Part shown: positions 1 through 8,326 of the stretch, piece after piece | Layout of the letters: every line of letters starts with the position of its first letter | Position numbering within the stretch: the first letter of the stretch is position 1 | Source: Deltaproteobacteria bacterium | GTDB taxonomy: Bacteria; Myxococcota_A; UBA9160; PR03 | Assembly (NCBI GenBank): GCA_035063765.1 | Contig: JAPSFT010000024.1 | Coordinates: 1 to 57,757 of the forward strand | DNA: 57,757 bases | Reading direction: 5' to 3' | The notes under the pieces: model-generated | Told to the model about the DNA's origin: nothing | Seen by the model: only the letters and a program-made list of their open reading frames with translations | Database searches by the model: none | Position numbers and translations under genes: made by a program

Positions 1-199
1 ACTGCGCCAGCTCGACCCCGTCGCCCGGGTCGAGGTTGCGGCCGATCGCGCGCACCTGCTGGCCGAAGTAGCCGTGGACCTGGAGACGCCCGTCGAAGTA
101 CTCGAAGGCGCCCGCCGGCGCACCCGCGAGCCCCATGCTCCCGACGGCGAGCCACAGCGCGGACAGCGCGCACCGCGCCGTCCCCGCGCGCGCACGCAA
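1..199 (-). CDS. Exported protein, DUF1302-like, N-terminal part only
   Basis: Minus-strand gene running off the left edge, so only about 66 residues are visible. The N-terminus is a clear Sec signal peptide: arginines, a hydrophobic stretch, and a cleavage site after GAPAGA. The mature protein begins FEYFDGRLQVHGYFGQQVRA. An F-E-Y/F-x-D/E-G-R-x-Q-V-H-G-Y start is what I recall from DUF1302 outer-membrane/periplasmic proteins of deltaproteobacteria, which often occur with lipid or hydrophobic-substrate metabolism; the assignment is by eye. I chose TTG at 199 because the only ATG (136) would cut the signal peptide, and a GAGGGG ribosome site lies just upstream of the TTG. A 45-bp tandem duplication (214-294) lies directly upstream. 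Confidence 0.55.
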   Translation of the reverse strand, partial: MRARAGTARCALSALWLAVGSMGLAGAPAGAFEYFDGRLQVHGYFGQQVRAIGRNLDPGDGVELAQ

Positions 200-213
200 G
201 CCACCCCTCGCCG

Positions 214-294
214 CGCCGGCTCCCGTTGCGCCGGACCCCGTCGCGACGGCCTCGGTCACGCCGGCTCCCGTCGCGCCGGACCCCGTCGCGACGG
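214..294. repeat. Two-copy 45-bp-period tandem repeat
   Basis: Positions 214-249 and 259-294 are 36-base copies differing at one base, with a 45-bp period. They lie between greB and the start of the DUF1302-like gene, so in the probable leader or promoter of the latter. Because 45 is a multiple of three the repeat could be coding, and one plus-strand frame gives a proline/alanine-rich 15-residue repeat, but nothing else supports a gene there. Confidence 0.8.
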
Positions 295-403
295 ATGCGT
301 TCTGCGCGTACACCGCTCCCTCCCCGTGCTCGGACCCCGGCGCATCATCGCAGCTCCGGCAGGGCGCGGACAACGGAAAAACCGATCCCCCGCCGCTTTC
401 CGC

Positions 404-895
404 TCAACCTTCCGCGCCGGGTCCGTACCGGATCTCGATCACGACGTAGGTGACGGGACCCTTCGGGCGCTCGAGCGTGAAGGCATCGCCTTCCGCCCGG
501 CCGAGCAGCGCGCGCCCGATCGGGGAATCCATGCTGATGCGGCCGCTCGCAGCGTCGAACTCGTCGGGGCCGACGAGGCGAAATTCCGAGACGGCGCCGT
601 CCGCGTCTTCGAGCTTCACCCACGCGCCGAAGTACACGCGATCGGGGCTGTCGCTGCGCGGCTCGACGATCGTCAGCTCCTCGAGTCGCTTGCCCAGGAA
701 CTCGATGCGGCGGTCGATCTCGCGCAGTCGCTTCTTGCCGTAGATGTACTCGGCGTTCTCCGAGCGGTCGCCGTGCGCGGCGGCTTCCGACACCTCGCGC
801 GTGACGCGCGGGCGCTCCTCGCGCCACAGCCGTTCGAGCTCGGCGCGCAGCCGCTCGTAGCCTTCCGGCGTGATGTAGCGCCTGGCCTCCGGCAC
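404..895 (-). CDS. greB: Transcription elongation factor GreB
   Basis: Rescues backtracked RNA polymerase by stimulating cleavage of the nascent transcript inside the secondary channel. The product is 163 residues (E. coli GreB has 158) and co-linear with GreB. The N-terminal coiled coil carries the GreB-type stretch LWREERPRVT, the acidic tip GDRSENAEY and KKRLREIDRR; the C-terminal FKBP-like domain has FGAWVKLED and SIDSP-like SMDSPIGRALL. The WREERP segment and longer tip favour GreB over GreA. I chose GTG at 895 because the protein there begins VPEARRYITPEGYERL, matching the family; longer forms add an Arg/Ala-rich, non-conserved tail. No clear hairpin terminator follows. Confidence 0.93.
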   Translation of the reverse strand: MPEARRYITPEGYERLRAELERLWREERPRVTREVSEAAAHGDRSENAEYIYGKKRLREIDRRIEFLGKRLEELTIVEPRSDSPDRVYFGAWVKLEDADGAVSEFRLVGPDEFDAASGRISMDSPIGRALLGRAEGDAFTLERPKGPVTYVVIEIRYGPGAEG

Positions 896-1026
896 GGAGC
901 CACGATGGGCTCCCCGGCGCGGCGCGTCAACGCGGCGTGCGGCCAGCGCCGCCCCCCCCTCCGGGGTCTGCGGAGCGCTTCCCGCGGCTCGGAGACTGCG
1001 ATCCGCGCCGCGCGCGAAGATCACGC

Positions 1027-1056
1027 TTGGCGAGCGGCTCCCGACTCGACTACAAA
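1027..1056 (+). promoter_or_regulatory. Possible sigma-70-type promoter for the HelD-like gene
   Basis: TTGGCG (1027-1032) and TACAAA (1051-1056) are separated by 18 bp, 4/6 matches each to the -35 and -10 consensus. The likely transcription start would be only about 8 bases before the GTG at 1071, giving an almost leaderless mRNA, which fits the lack of a ribosome site there. Read by eye only. Confidence 0.35.
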
Positions 1057-1070
1057 CGCGAACCGGCTTC

Positions 1071-3203
1071 GTGGAGATCCCCTTGCCGCATCCGGTCGTG
1101 CTCCAGGAGCTCCGCCTGCTCGAGGACGTGCTGCGCGCCCTCGCCGAGGAGCCCGGACGCGACGACGCCGCCGAGGAGTCGATCGTCCGCGAGCTCGAGC
1201 GGGTGCGGGCGCTCCTGCTCTCCGGCGAGGAGCAGAAGGACCGGCTCGCGCTGCTCGAGCAGTGGGATCGGGGCAGCGCGCTCCTGCGGCAGCTACGCGC
1301 CTCGCGCGCGACGCCGCGTGTGAACCGCAGCTCGCCCTACTTCGCGCACATGCGCCTGCTCGAGGACGGCCGCACGCGCGACGTCTGCCTCGGCCGCGCG
1401 ACCTGCGTGCGCAGTGGCGTGCGCATCGTCGACTGGCGCAACGCGCCGATCTCGCGGCTCTTCTACCGCTACCGGCAGGGCGAGTCCTACGAGGAGGAGC
1501 TCGCCGGCCGCGTCGTGTCCGGCGAGGTCGCCGCCCGGCGCACGGTCGCGATCCGGGGCGGCCTGCTCGAGCGCGTGGATGCGCCGGAAGGAAGCTGGGT
1601 CCGCGCGCCCGGCGCCGCGCGGACCCCCGGGTCGGACGAGGCCTGGAAGCAGGTGGCGGAGCGGGCGCCGCGCCTGTCCGGCGGCGCCGGCAGCGCGCTG
1701 CGCGCGCGCGGCGTAGCGCCCGGCGCGCGCCGCCTCGGCACCGACCCGGGCGGCGCGGCCCAGCGCGCCGACAAGCACCTGCCCGAGATCGCGGGCCTGC
1801 TCGATCCGGCGCAGTTCGACCTGATCTCGCGCCCCGGGCCGGGCTGCCTCGTCGTGCGCGGCAGCGCGGGCTCGGGCAAGACGACGGTGGCGCTGCACCG
1901 GATCGCGTATCTCGCCTACGACGAGCCCCGGATCGACTCGCCCGACACGGTGTTCCTGACGCTCTCGCCGGCCCTGTGCGACTACGTGGGCACGCTGCTG
2001 CCGAGCCTGGGCATCGGGCGGGTGCGCGTGGAGACCTTCCCCGAGTGGGCCGCACGCCACCGCCGGCGGCTCTTCCCGCGCCTGCCGACCACGCACCGCA
2101 TCGACACGCCCGACGCGGTCCGCCGCCTCAAGCAGCACCCGGCGATCGGCCGGGTGCTCGCGGCGCAGGTGGCCCGCACGCCCGGTCCCGCCGCCGTCGA
2201 GCAGGCGCTCGACGACTGGGCCAGCGCGCTGACCGACGCGGCCCTGCTCGGCACGCTGCTCGACCCGCCGCTCGCGGCCGGGGACCTGCGCGCCGCCGTC
2301 GACTGGTGTCGCGTGCGGCAGGAGGAGCTGTTCGCCTTCCTCGAAGGCGAGGAGGAGGCGGTCGCCGAGATCGACGCCGAGGACGACGCGCTCCTGCTGC
2401 GCGCCTGGCAGCTGCGGGTGGGCCCGATCCCGGCCGGCGCGCCCGGGGGCGGCGCCTCCTCTTCCGCCCGCCCCGCCTCCGCCCCGGGTGCGCTCCGCTA
2501 CCGGCACGTCGCCGTCGACGAGGCGCAGGACTGGGCGGCGATCGAGCTCCACGTCGTCGCCGGCTGTCTCGCCGAGCCGGCGAGCCTCACGCTCGCGGGC
2601 GACCCCCATCAGCGCATCGCGAGCCCGTTCGCGGCCGCGGACTGGGAGACGCTCGCGACCGAGCTCGGCCTGCCCTCGGCCGAGGTCGAGACGCTGCGCA
2701 CCAGCTACCGCTCGACCGCCGAGATCATGGGCTTCGCGCGCGCGGTGCTCGGCCCGCTCTGGGAGGACGACGCGCCGCCGCGGGCCGTGCGCTCGGGCCC
2801 TCCCGTGGAGGTGTTCGCGTTCGCGGACTCCGGGGCGTGCGTGGCGTTCCTCGCCGACGCGCTGCGCCAGCTCGTCCGGGAGGAGCCGCTCGCCTCGGTG
2901 GCGATCCTGGCGCCGGACGCGGACCAGGCGGCGCTCTACTACGACGGCCTCGAGACCTCCGAGGTGCCCCGCCTGCGGCGCGTCGAGGCCGGCCGCTTCG
3001 CCTTCGCGCCGGGCATCGAGGTGGCCGAGATCGAGCAGGCCCGGGGCCTCGAGTTCGACTACGTCGTCCTCGTGGACGTCTCCGCGGCCAGCTTCGCCGA
3101 CACGCCCCGCAGCCGCCGGCTCTTCCACGTCGGGGCCACCCGGGCGATCCATCAACTCTGGGTCACCCACGCCGGACCGGGATCCCCCCTGCTGGAGACC
3201 TGA
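1071..3203 (+). CDS. HelD/UvrD-like superfamily I helicase or ATPase
   Basis: A 710-residue SF1 helicase-fold protein resembling HelD and helicase IV, DNA or RNA-polymerase remodelling ATPases. The N-terminal part has a charged helical region (about residues 10-75), then the HelD-type segment VRIVDWRNAPISRLFYRYR. Walker A is GSAGSGKTT at about residue 264, followed by LHRIAYLAY. Walker B/motif II is VAVDEAQDW, motif III LAGDPHQRI, motif IV LRTSYRS, and the C-terminal motifs include ARGLEFDYVVLVDV and FHVGATRAIHQLWV. Full helicases usually end motif VI with TRA(R/K)xxL; here it is TRAIHQL, so the arginine finger should be checked. GTG at 1071 has no obvious ribosome site. No operon partner: greB is divergent and the next gene lies 127 bp away. 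Confidence 0.82.
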   Translation: MEIPLPHPVVLQELRLLEDVLRALAEEPGRDDAAEESIVRELERVRALLLSGEEQKDRLALLEQWDRGSALLRQLRASRATPRVNRSSPYFAHMRLLEDGRTRDVCLGRATCVRSGVRIVDWRNAPISRLFYRYRQGESYEEELAGRVVSGEVAARRTVAIRGGLLERVDAPEGSWVRAPGAARTPGSDEAWKQVAERAPRLSGGAGSALRARGVAPGARRLGTDPGGAAQRADKHLPEIAGLLDPAQFDLISRPGPGCLVVRGSAGSGKTTVALHRIAYLAYDEPRIDSPDTVFLTLSPALCDYVGTLLPSLGIGRVRVETFPEWAARHRRRLFPRLPTTHRIDTPDAVRRLKQHPAIGRVLAAQVARTPGPAAVEQALDDWASALTDAALLGTLLDPPLAAGDLRAAVDWCRVRQEELFAFLEGEEEAVAEIDAEDDALLLRAWQLRVGPIPAGAPGGGASSSARPASAPGALRYRHVAVDEAQDWAAIELHVVAGCLAEPASLTLAGDPHQRIASPFAAADWETLATELGLPSAEVETLRTSYRSTAEIMGFARAVLGPLWEDDAPPRAVRSGPPVEVFAFADSGACVAFLADALRQLVREEPLASVAILAPDADQAALYYDGLETSEVPRLRRVEAGRFAFAPGIEVAEIEQARGLEFDYVVLVDVSAASFADTPRSRRLFHVGATRAIHQLWVTHAGPGSPLLET

Positions 3204-3330
3204 TCGACCGATCCCCCACCCCTCTCGCTTATCCCCCAGGGGATCATCCTGTCATCTCGGTCGCCGGGCCCGGGAGGCCGATCGGCTAGGATCCGTCCGT
3301 CCCGATCGGGCGGGGTGGGGGAGGCACGCG

Positions 3331-4728
3331 ATGACGATCGACCCGCGCCGGCGCCGCCGCTGGGACCCGCTCCGTCCCCCCGTCGCTGCCGGGCTCGCCG
3401 CCATCCTGGCGATCGGGCTCGGCGCGCCGATCGCCGCCCGCGCGGCCGATCTCTCCGACCTGGTCGAGCAGGCGCTCCAGGAGCGCCGGGATCGGGACGA
3501 CGCCCCGGCCGTTCGCCCCGGCCGGGAGGAGGTCGCCCGGAACTGGGACGCCTTCCTGACCGTGGTCATCAAGCGGGCCGGGCACGACGCCCCGCCCGGG
3601 GCGCTCCGCGACCAGCTCCTCGGCGTCCTGATCGAGGAACGGCACCACGTCGTCTCGATGCTGACGGACGCCACCGTGGATGGGCCCGAGCTGATGCGGT
3701 CGGTCTTCGAGAGCTCCTGGGAGCAGCTCTCGCCCCTGCTCCAGCAGGTGGCAGCCACGCTGCCCGAGGACAGCGCGCGGCGCTACGCGCAGTTCATCGA
3801 GGCCGGCGAGCTGATGCGCGCCGCCGAGCGCCTCGGGGTGGCGCGCGACCTGGCCGGCTCCCCGGAGAGCCTCCGCAAGCTCGCCGAGATGCTGCTCGGG
3901 GACGAGGGCCGGGATCCGCTCCACTACGACACCGCCGTCGACCCCGAGCTGCGCCGGATCTTCGGCTTCGGCGAGCCGCTCGCCCCCCCGGCGACGAGCC
4001 CCCTGCTCGGGCCCGCGCCGGCACCGCCCTCCAGCGCGCGCCTCGCACCCTTCTCGCCCCTGGCGGCCCTCGCGGACTGGCTGGTTCCCCAGGCCTGGGC
4101 GGCGCCCCAGCCGGCCGGCGAGCGCTCGCTCCTCGTGGCACGGCTCAACACCTGGATCCCCGGCCGCGAGCAGGAGGTCCGCGAGTACGTCCCGCTCGTG
4201 CACGACCTCCTGCGCCTCACCGTCGACGACGCGCTCGGCCCGGCGGTCGCCGAGGCGGACGCGACCGCGGCCCGGGTGTACCCGGACCTGGTGATCGCGA
4301 CGGCGTGGCAGGAGAGCTGCTGGCGCCAGTTCGTACGCAGCAAGGAGGGCGTGCAGCCGCTCGTCAGCCCGGCCGGCTCGGTGGGTCTCATGCAGATCAA
4401 CGGGCGCGTCTGGCGCGGCCTCTACGATCCCGCCGGCCTCGAAGGCGACATCGGCTACAACGGCCGGGCCGGCGCGGAGATCCTCTGGCACTACCTGCGC
4501 GACTTCGCGCTGCCCGCCGGCGAGCACCTCGGGCCGGGCGGCGCCGACAACCTGGCCCGCGCCACCTACGCCGCCTACAACGGGGGGCCCGGCCACCTGG
4601 CGCGCTACCGCAAGGCGAAGACCTCGGCGCACCTGAAGGAGATCGACCAGGAGTTCTGGCGCAAGTACCAGGGGGTCCGGAAGGGGGAGCAGGCCCCGAT
4701 GCTCTCCTGCTATCCGACCGAACGCTGA
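3331..4728 (+). CDS. Exported lytic transglycosylase (SLT domain)
   Basis: Cleaves the MurNAc-GlcNAc bond of peptidoglycan in the periplasm, for cell-wall turnover or insertion of envelope machines. The protein has 465 residues with a twin-arginine-looking or Arg-rich signal sequence (RRRRRW, then a hydrophobic segment ending ARAAD). A long helical, poorly conserved middle region (about 40-270) precedes the SLT domain: catalytic glutamate about E328 in ATAWQESCWRQF, then GSVGLMQINGRVW and ATYAAYNGGPGHLARY. ATG at 3331 is preceded by GGGGGAGG, a strong ribosome site. The much longer reading frame upstream is a shadow of the helicase gene. The next gene is convergent, 17 bp away. Confidence 0.88.
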   Translation: MTIDPRRRRRWDPLRPPVAAGLAAILAIGLGAPIAARAADLSDLVEQALQERRDRDDAPAVRPGREEVARNWDAFLTVVIKRAGHDAPPGALRDQLLGVLIEERHHVVSMLTDATVDGPELMRSVFESSWEQLSPLLQQVAATLPEDSARRYAQFIEAGELMRAAERLGVARDLAGSPESLRKLAEMLLGDEGRDPLHYDTAVDPELRRIFGFGEPLAPPATSPLLGPAPAPPSSARLAPFSPLAALADWLVPQAWAAPQPAGERSLLVARLNTWIPGREQEVREYVPLVHDLLRLTVDDALGPAVAEADATAARVYPDLVIATAWQESCWRQFVRSKEGVQPLVSPAGSVGLMQINGRVWRGLYDPAGLEGDIGYNGRAGAEILWHYLRDFALPAGEHLGPGGADNLARATYAAYNGGPGHLARYRKAKTSAHLKEIDQEFWRKYQGVRKGEQAPMLSCYPTER

Positions 4729-4745
4729 GCGCCGCGCGAGGCCCG

Positions 4746-5108
4746 TCAGCGCGCTCGCGCGAGCCACGGGAGCGACGCCCAGCCCGCCATCAGGCACAGC
4801 CCCCCGAGCGGCGTGAGCGGGCCCAGCCAGCGCGGCCCGCCGAGGACGAGCAGGTAGATCGACCCCGAGAAGAGGAGCATGCCCGCGGCGAAGAGCCACG
4901 GCGCCGGCCCGAGCGCGCGGCCCCCGCTGCTCCCGAGCAGGGCGAGGGCGAGCAGCGCCACCGCGTGCAGGAGCTGGTAGTGCGCGGCGGTCTGCCAGGA
5001 GGCCACCTGCTCGAGCGGCACGCGCGCGCGCAGGCCGTGGGCCCCGAACGCGCCGGCGGCGACGGCGGTGAGCCCGAAGAGCGCTGCGGCGGCGAGCCAG
5101 CCTCGCAT
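4746..5108 (-). CDS. DUF423 family small membrane protein
   Basis: A 120-residue integral membrane protein with four predicted helices and the DUF423 (YgdD-type) pattern: GLTAVAAGAFGAHGLR near the N-terminus, then SWQTAAHYQLLHAVALL, FSGSIYLLVL and PLTPLGGLCLMAGW. The family is widespread and its function unknown. ATG at 5108 gives the usual family length. It converges with the lytic transglycosylase and diverges from the Rap1a-like gene. Confidence 0.88.
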   Translation of the reverse strand: MRGWLAAAALFGLTAVAAGAFGAHGLRARVPLEQVASWQTAAHYQLLHAVALLALALLGSSGGRALGPAPWLFAAGMLLFSGSIYLLVLGGPRWLGPLTPLGGLCLMAGWASLPWLARAR

Positions 5109-5255
5109 CGCGCGCGAGCATAGCGACGCCGCGCGTGGAGGCTGGGGCCACGGCGTCCGGGCACGCGTGCCGTCGCACCCTGGTGACGAGGGACGGCGCG
5201 CGACGCCCTTGCGGCCCGCTTCGCGAACGCGAGACTCCGGCCCGGAGGTGTATCC

Positions 5256-5693
5256 ATGCGCCATCGGCTCGTGCCTGTCCGCTCGCCCGCGCCCCCGCGC
5301 GCCGTCCTGCTCGGGCTGGTCTTCGTGCTCTTGCCTCTCGCGACGAGCGCCGCGCTCACCGAGGACGACTTCTTCGTCAAGAGCGCCCAGGATCTCGTCG
5401 ACATCTGCAGCTCCCCCGAGTCGGATCCGCTGAACGACGCGGCGGACCACTTCTGCCAGGGCTTCGTGGTGGGTGCCTGGCAGTATCACCAGGCCCAGGC
5501 CGCAGGCCCGAAGGGTGTGCGCCTGGCGTGCCCGCCGGATCCGCCGCCCACGCGCAACGAGGTCGTCACCGGCTTCGTCGCCTGGGCCGGCAAGCACCCG
5601 GAGCACATGGCGGAGCCGGCCGTCGACACCTTGTTCCGCTATCTGGTCGAGCTGGCGCCGTGCCCGGGCGCCGAGAAGGGAGGCGCCCAGTGA
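5256..5693 (+). CDS. Rap1a/Tai-like exported small protein
   Basis: A 145-residue exported protein: signal peptide to about residue 33 (cleavage near TSAALT), then a helical domain with cysteines in DICSS, FCQGFVVGAWQYHQA, LACPP and APCPGA. The spacing of Cys, GxxxG and the end of the domain (PAVDTLFRYLVELAPCP) resembles the Rap1a/Tai fold, the periplasmic immunity proteins of type VI amidase effectors that also occur as orphans. No effector or T6SS gene is nearby, so an immunity role is not supported here. GGAGG precedes the ATG. It overlaps the next gene by GTGA, so the two are probably co-translated. Confidence 0.62.
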   Translation: MRHRLVPVRSPAPPRAVLLGLVFVLLPLATSAALTEDDFFVKSAQDLVDICSSPESDPLNDAADHFCQGFVVGAWQYHQAQAAGPKGVRLACPPDPPPTRNEVVTGFVAWAGKHPEHMAEPAVDTLFRYLVELAPCPGAEKGGAQ

Positions 5694-5929
5694 AGCGCAT
5701 GCTCGTGGCTCCGATCCTCGTCCTCGTGCTCGCCGCCGGCGGGTGCGCAGGCCTCTCCGAGACCGAACAGCGCACGCTGACCGGCGGCGCGGGCGGGGCG
5801 GCCGCCGGCGCCGTGATCGGCGCGCTCGCGGGCAACGCCGGGCTCGGCGCCGCGATCGGTGGCGCGGTCGGTGCCGGTGGCGGCTTCCTCTACGGACGCG
5901 GCGTCGAGGCGGGACAGCGGCGCCAGTAG
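5690..5929 (+). CDS. Glycine-zipper lipoprotein
   Basis: A 79-residue lipoprotein with lipobox AAGGC (Cys19), then a glycine-zipper membrane-inserting hairpin: GGAGGAAAGAVIGALAGNAG and GAAIGGAVGAGGGFLYGRG. Such proteins (SlyB/YMGG-like) sit in the outer membrane and are usually structural or stress-related. GTG at 5690 overlaps the stop of the Rap1a-like gene as GTGA. A strong hairpin terminator follows, so the two genes form a short transcription unit. Confidence 0.8.
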   Translation: MKRMLVAPILVLVLAAGGCAGLSETEQRTLTGGAGGAAAGAVIGALAGNAGLGAAIGGAVGAGGGFLYGRGVEAGQRRQ

Positions 5930-5950
5930 GCCCTCATCGTGCCTTCCCGA

Positions 5951-5987
5951 GACCGCGCCAGGGCCTGCCCTGGCGCGGTCTTCGCTT
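5951..5987 (+). terminator. Rho-independent-type terminator after the glycine-zipper gene
   Basis: Perfect 14-bp inverted repeat (5951-5964 with 5967-5980), in practice a 13-bp GC-rich stem with a CCTG loop, followed by TTCGCTT. It sits 21 bases after the stop codon. The U-tract is short, as in many GC-rich genomes. Confidence 0.75.
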
Positions 5988-6033
5988 GCCCGCGAGATTC
6001 CGCCGCGCACCCCTGGCCCGCGGAGGAGTCCCC

Positions 6034-7287
6034 GTGATCGAGTGGTCCGAATCCCACCAGATGATCCGCGACGCCGTGCGCAAGTTCGTCGAGGCGGAGG
6101 TCGTGCCCCGGATCGACGAGCTCGAGCACGGCGACGCACCGCCCTACGAGGTGCTGCGCAAGCTGTTCCGGACCTTCGGCATGGACGAGCTGGCGCGCCA
6201 GGGCTTCCGGCAGCGGATCGAGCGCGAGCGCCGCGCCGAGGCCGCGCGCGCCGGCGGCGAGACCCCTGCCGAGGAGGAGCGCAAGCCGCGCGCCGAGGGC
6301 GCCGACGCGGCCGCCATGCAGATGATCCCGATCATCGAGCTGTGCCGGTACTGCCCGGGCCTGGTGACCGCGATGGGCGTGTCGGTCGGTCTCACCGCGG
6401 CCGCGATCCTGGGCAAGGGCACCGTGGCGCAGAAGGAGCGCTGGGCGCTGCCGCTCCTCACCCTCGAGAAGATCGGCGCCTGGGCGATCACCGAGCCCGC
6501 CTCGGGCTCCGACGCCTTCGGCGCGATGCGGGCGACGGCCCGCCGCGACGGCGACGGCTACCGGCTCGACGGCAACAAGACCTTCATCACCAACGGTCCC
6601 TACGCCGACACGATCGTGTTCATCTGCAAGCTCGACGAGCCCGGGGTCGAGGCCAAGGACCGCAAGATCCTGCACTTCGTGCTCGATCGCGGCATGCCGG
6701 GCCTCGTGCAGTCGAAGCCGATGCGGAAGATGGGCCTGCACAGCTCGCCGACCGGGGAGCTGTTCCTCTCCGACGTCCAGGCGGGCCCGGAGCGGCTGCT
6801 CGGCGGGAGCGAGGAGCGCGCGGCCTCGGCCGGCAAGAGCGGCGCCAAGGACACCTTCTCGATGGAGCGCTCCGGCGTCGCGGCGATGGCGCTCGGCATC
6901 ATCGAGCGCTGCCTCGAGCTCTCGGTCGACTACGCGAAGACGCGCGTCGCCTGGGGCCAGCCGATCGGCGAGTACCAGCTGATCCAGCTCAAGCTCGCCA
7001 AGATGGAGGTGGCGCGCACCAACGTCCGGAACATGGTCTTCCGCCACATCGAGATGGCGGGCGCCGGCAAGGGCATGTCCTTCGCCGAGGCCTCGGCGAT
7101 GAAGCTCTACGCGGCGCAGGCGGCCGTGGAGGTGGCGCTCGAGGCGGTGCAGCTCTTCGGCGGCAACGGCTACATGGCCGAGTACCGGGTCGAGCAGCTC
7201 GCGCGCGACGCGAAGGTGCTCCAGATCTACGCCGGGACCGACGAGATGCAGGTGCGGGCGATCGCGCGGGCGCTGCTCTCGGCCTGA
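6034..7287 (+). CDS. Acyl-CoA dehydrogenase family flavoprotein
   Basis: FAD enzyme oxidising an acyl-CoA to the enoyl-CoA, passing electrons to ETF. It has 417 residues with clear family blocks: WAITEPASGSDAFGAM, GYRLDGNKTFITNG, YAKTRVAWGQPIGEYQ, AVQLFGGNGYMAEYRVE and LQIYAGTDEMQVRAIAR. The position of the medium-chain catalytic Glu (Y-E-G-T) holds Ala (YAGT); instead Glu278 in FSMERSGVAA lies where isovaleryl- and long-chain-type enzymes keep their base. An unusual charged Arg/Glu-rich insert (about residues 65-95) interrupts the N-terminal helical domain before AAAMQMIPIIELCRYCPG. GTG at 6034 has CGGAGGAG upstream. Substrate cannot be inferred. Confidence 0.9.
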   Translation: MIEWSESHQMIRDAVRKFVEAEVVPRIDELEHGDAPPYEVLRKLFRTFGMDELARQGFRQRIERERRAEAARAGGETPAEEERKPRAEGADAAAMQMIPIIELCRYCPGLVTAMGVSVGLTAAAILGKGTVAQKERWALPLLTLEKIGAWAITEPASGSDAFGAMRATARRDGDGYRLDGNKTFITNGPYADTIVFICKLDEPGVEAKDRKILHFVLDRGMPGLVQSKPMRKMGLHSSPTGELFLSDVQAGPERLLGGSEERAASAGKSGAKDTFSMERSGVAAMALGIIERCLELSVDYAKTRVAWGQPIGEYQLIQLKLAKMEVARTNVRNMVFRHIEMAGAGKGMSFAEASAMKLYAAQAAVEVALEAVQLFGGNGYMAEYRVEQLARDAKVLQIYAGTDEMQVRAIARALLSA

Positions 7288-7350
7288 CCGGCGGCGGCTG
7301 GCTCGCCCGCAGCGGCACGGCGCGGCCCCGCGCGTCGGCTACCCTCGCGC

Positions 7351-7376
7351 GCGCCGGCCCTCGCGAGAGCCGGCGC
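7351..7376. other. 26-bp near-perfect palindrome
   Basis: GCGCCGGC (7351-7358) and GCCGGCGC (7369-7376) flank a central CTCGCGAG palindrome, with one C:A mismatch pair. It lies between the acyl-CoA dehydrogenase stop and the next start. It could be a terminator hairpin (no T-tract), an operator, or simply GC-rich noise. Confidence 0.45.
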
Positions 7377-7449
7377 CGCCGAGGCGCGGCCCCCCGGCCC
7401 GAGGCTCCCCGGGGCTCAGGCCGTCGCGACCGGAGACGATGAGACCAGC

Positions 7450-8295
7450 ATGGCGAGCCGGCAGCGCCCCCGGGTGAGCATCCGCCGCTTCCGCGGCGGC
7501 GAGGACCCGTTCCTCGAGCGCCGCGAGGCGCTGGCCGCCGTGACGCCCTACCTGGCGCTGGTGCGGGCGCCGCTCCACCCCGCGCCCCGCACCCGGCCCG
7601 GGGCGCAGCTCGTGGCCGCCACCTACAACGTGCACCGCTGGACGGCGCGGGGCGCGCGCGGCGAGCCGGACCCCGAGCGCGCCGCGTTCGTGATCTCGGA
7701 GCTCGGTGCCGACGTGCTGGCCCTCCAGGAGGTGGTGCGTCCCTTCGCCGGCGAGGACCCGCTGGTGCGGCTCGCCGACCGCCTGCGCCTGCACCTGGCC
7801 TTCGTGACCACCCGCATCCACCGCCTCGGCGAGCTCGGCAACGCGATCCTCTCGCGCTGGCCGATCGCGGGCGCCTCGCTGCTCGACCTCAACTTCTCGC
7901 GGCTCGAGCGCCGCACGGCGGTGGCCGCGCAGCTCGTGACCGAGGCGGGGCCCCTCTCGCTGGTGGCGACCCATCTCGCGATCGTCGACCGCACCCGCCA
8001 CCGCCAGGTGCGCCACCTGCTCGACCACCCGCAGCTCCAGGGCCCCGTCGTGCTGATGGGCGACATGAACCTGTGGCGGACCAACGACAAGGCGGTGCGG
8101 GCGCTCGAGGAGGGCCTGCCGGCACACACCGAGATCGCGTGGCCGGCGAGCTTCCCGGCGGCCCGGCCGGTGCTCTCGCTCGACCGCATCTACGCGCGCG
8201 GCGCCAAGCTGGTCGAGGTCCGCTCGCACCAGACCGCGGCCGCCCGCCGCGCCTCCGACCACCTGCCCGTGGTCGCGCGGATCGAGCTGCTCTAG
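7450..8295 (+). CDS. Endonuclease/exonuclease/phosphatase (EEP) family protein
   Basis: A 281-residue metal-dependent hydrolase of the DNase I/sphingomyelinase fold. Visible active-site blocks are ATYNVHRW (Asn), VLALQEVVRP (metal-binding Glu), LVATHLAIV (His), VLMGDMNLWR (Asp-x-Asn) and RASDHLPVVARIEL (Asp-His). There is no signal peptide and a short basic N-terminus, so it is probably cytoplasmic or peripheral. Substrates in this family range from DNA to phosphoinositides and sphingolipids and cannot be assigned here. ATG at 7450 is the only sensible start. It ends 31 bp from a convergent lipoprotein gene. Confidence 0.85.
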   Translation: MASRQRPRVSIRRFRGGEDPFLERREALAAVTPYLALVRAPLHPAPRTRPGAQLVAATYNVHRWTARGARGEPDPERAAFVISELGADVLALQEVVRPFAGEDPLVRLADRLRLHLAFVTTRIHRLGELGNAILSRWPIAGASLLDLNFSRLERRTAVAAQLVTEAGPLSLVATHLAIVDRTRHRQVRHLLDHPQLQGPVVLMGDMNLWRTNDKAVRALEEGLPAHTEIAWPASFPAARPVLSLDRIYARGAKLVEVRSHQTAAARRASDHLPVVARIELL

Positions 8296-8326
8296 GCGGA
8301 GCGCTCGGAACCCTCGCCGGGGCCGC

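Noticed and set aside
135-449. Plus-strand ORF of 104 residues with Pro/Ala repeats
   Set aside because: It crosses the end of greB on the other strand and rests on the tandem repeat; no homology or ribosome site supports it.
4488-4502. GG-N10-GC sigma-54-like match inside the lytic transglycosylase gene
   Set aside because: It lies within coding sequence with no start downstream at a suitable distance.
5256-5693. T6SS immunity role of the Rap1a-like protein
   Set aside because: No effector or type VI secretion gene lies nearby; only fold resemblance is seen.
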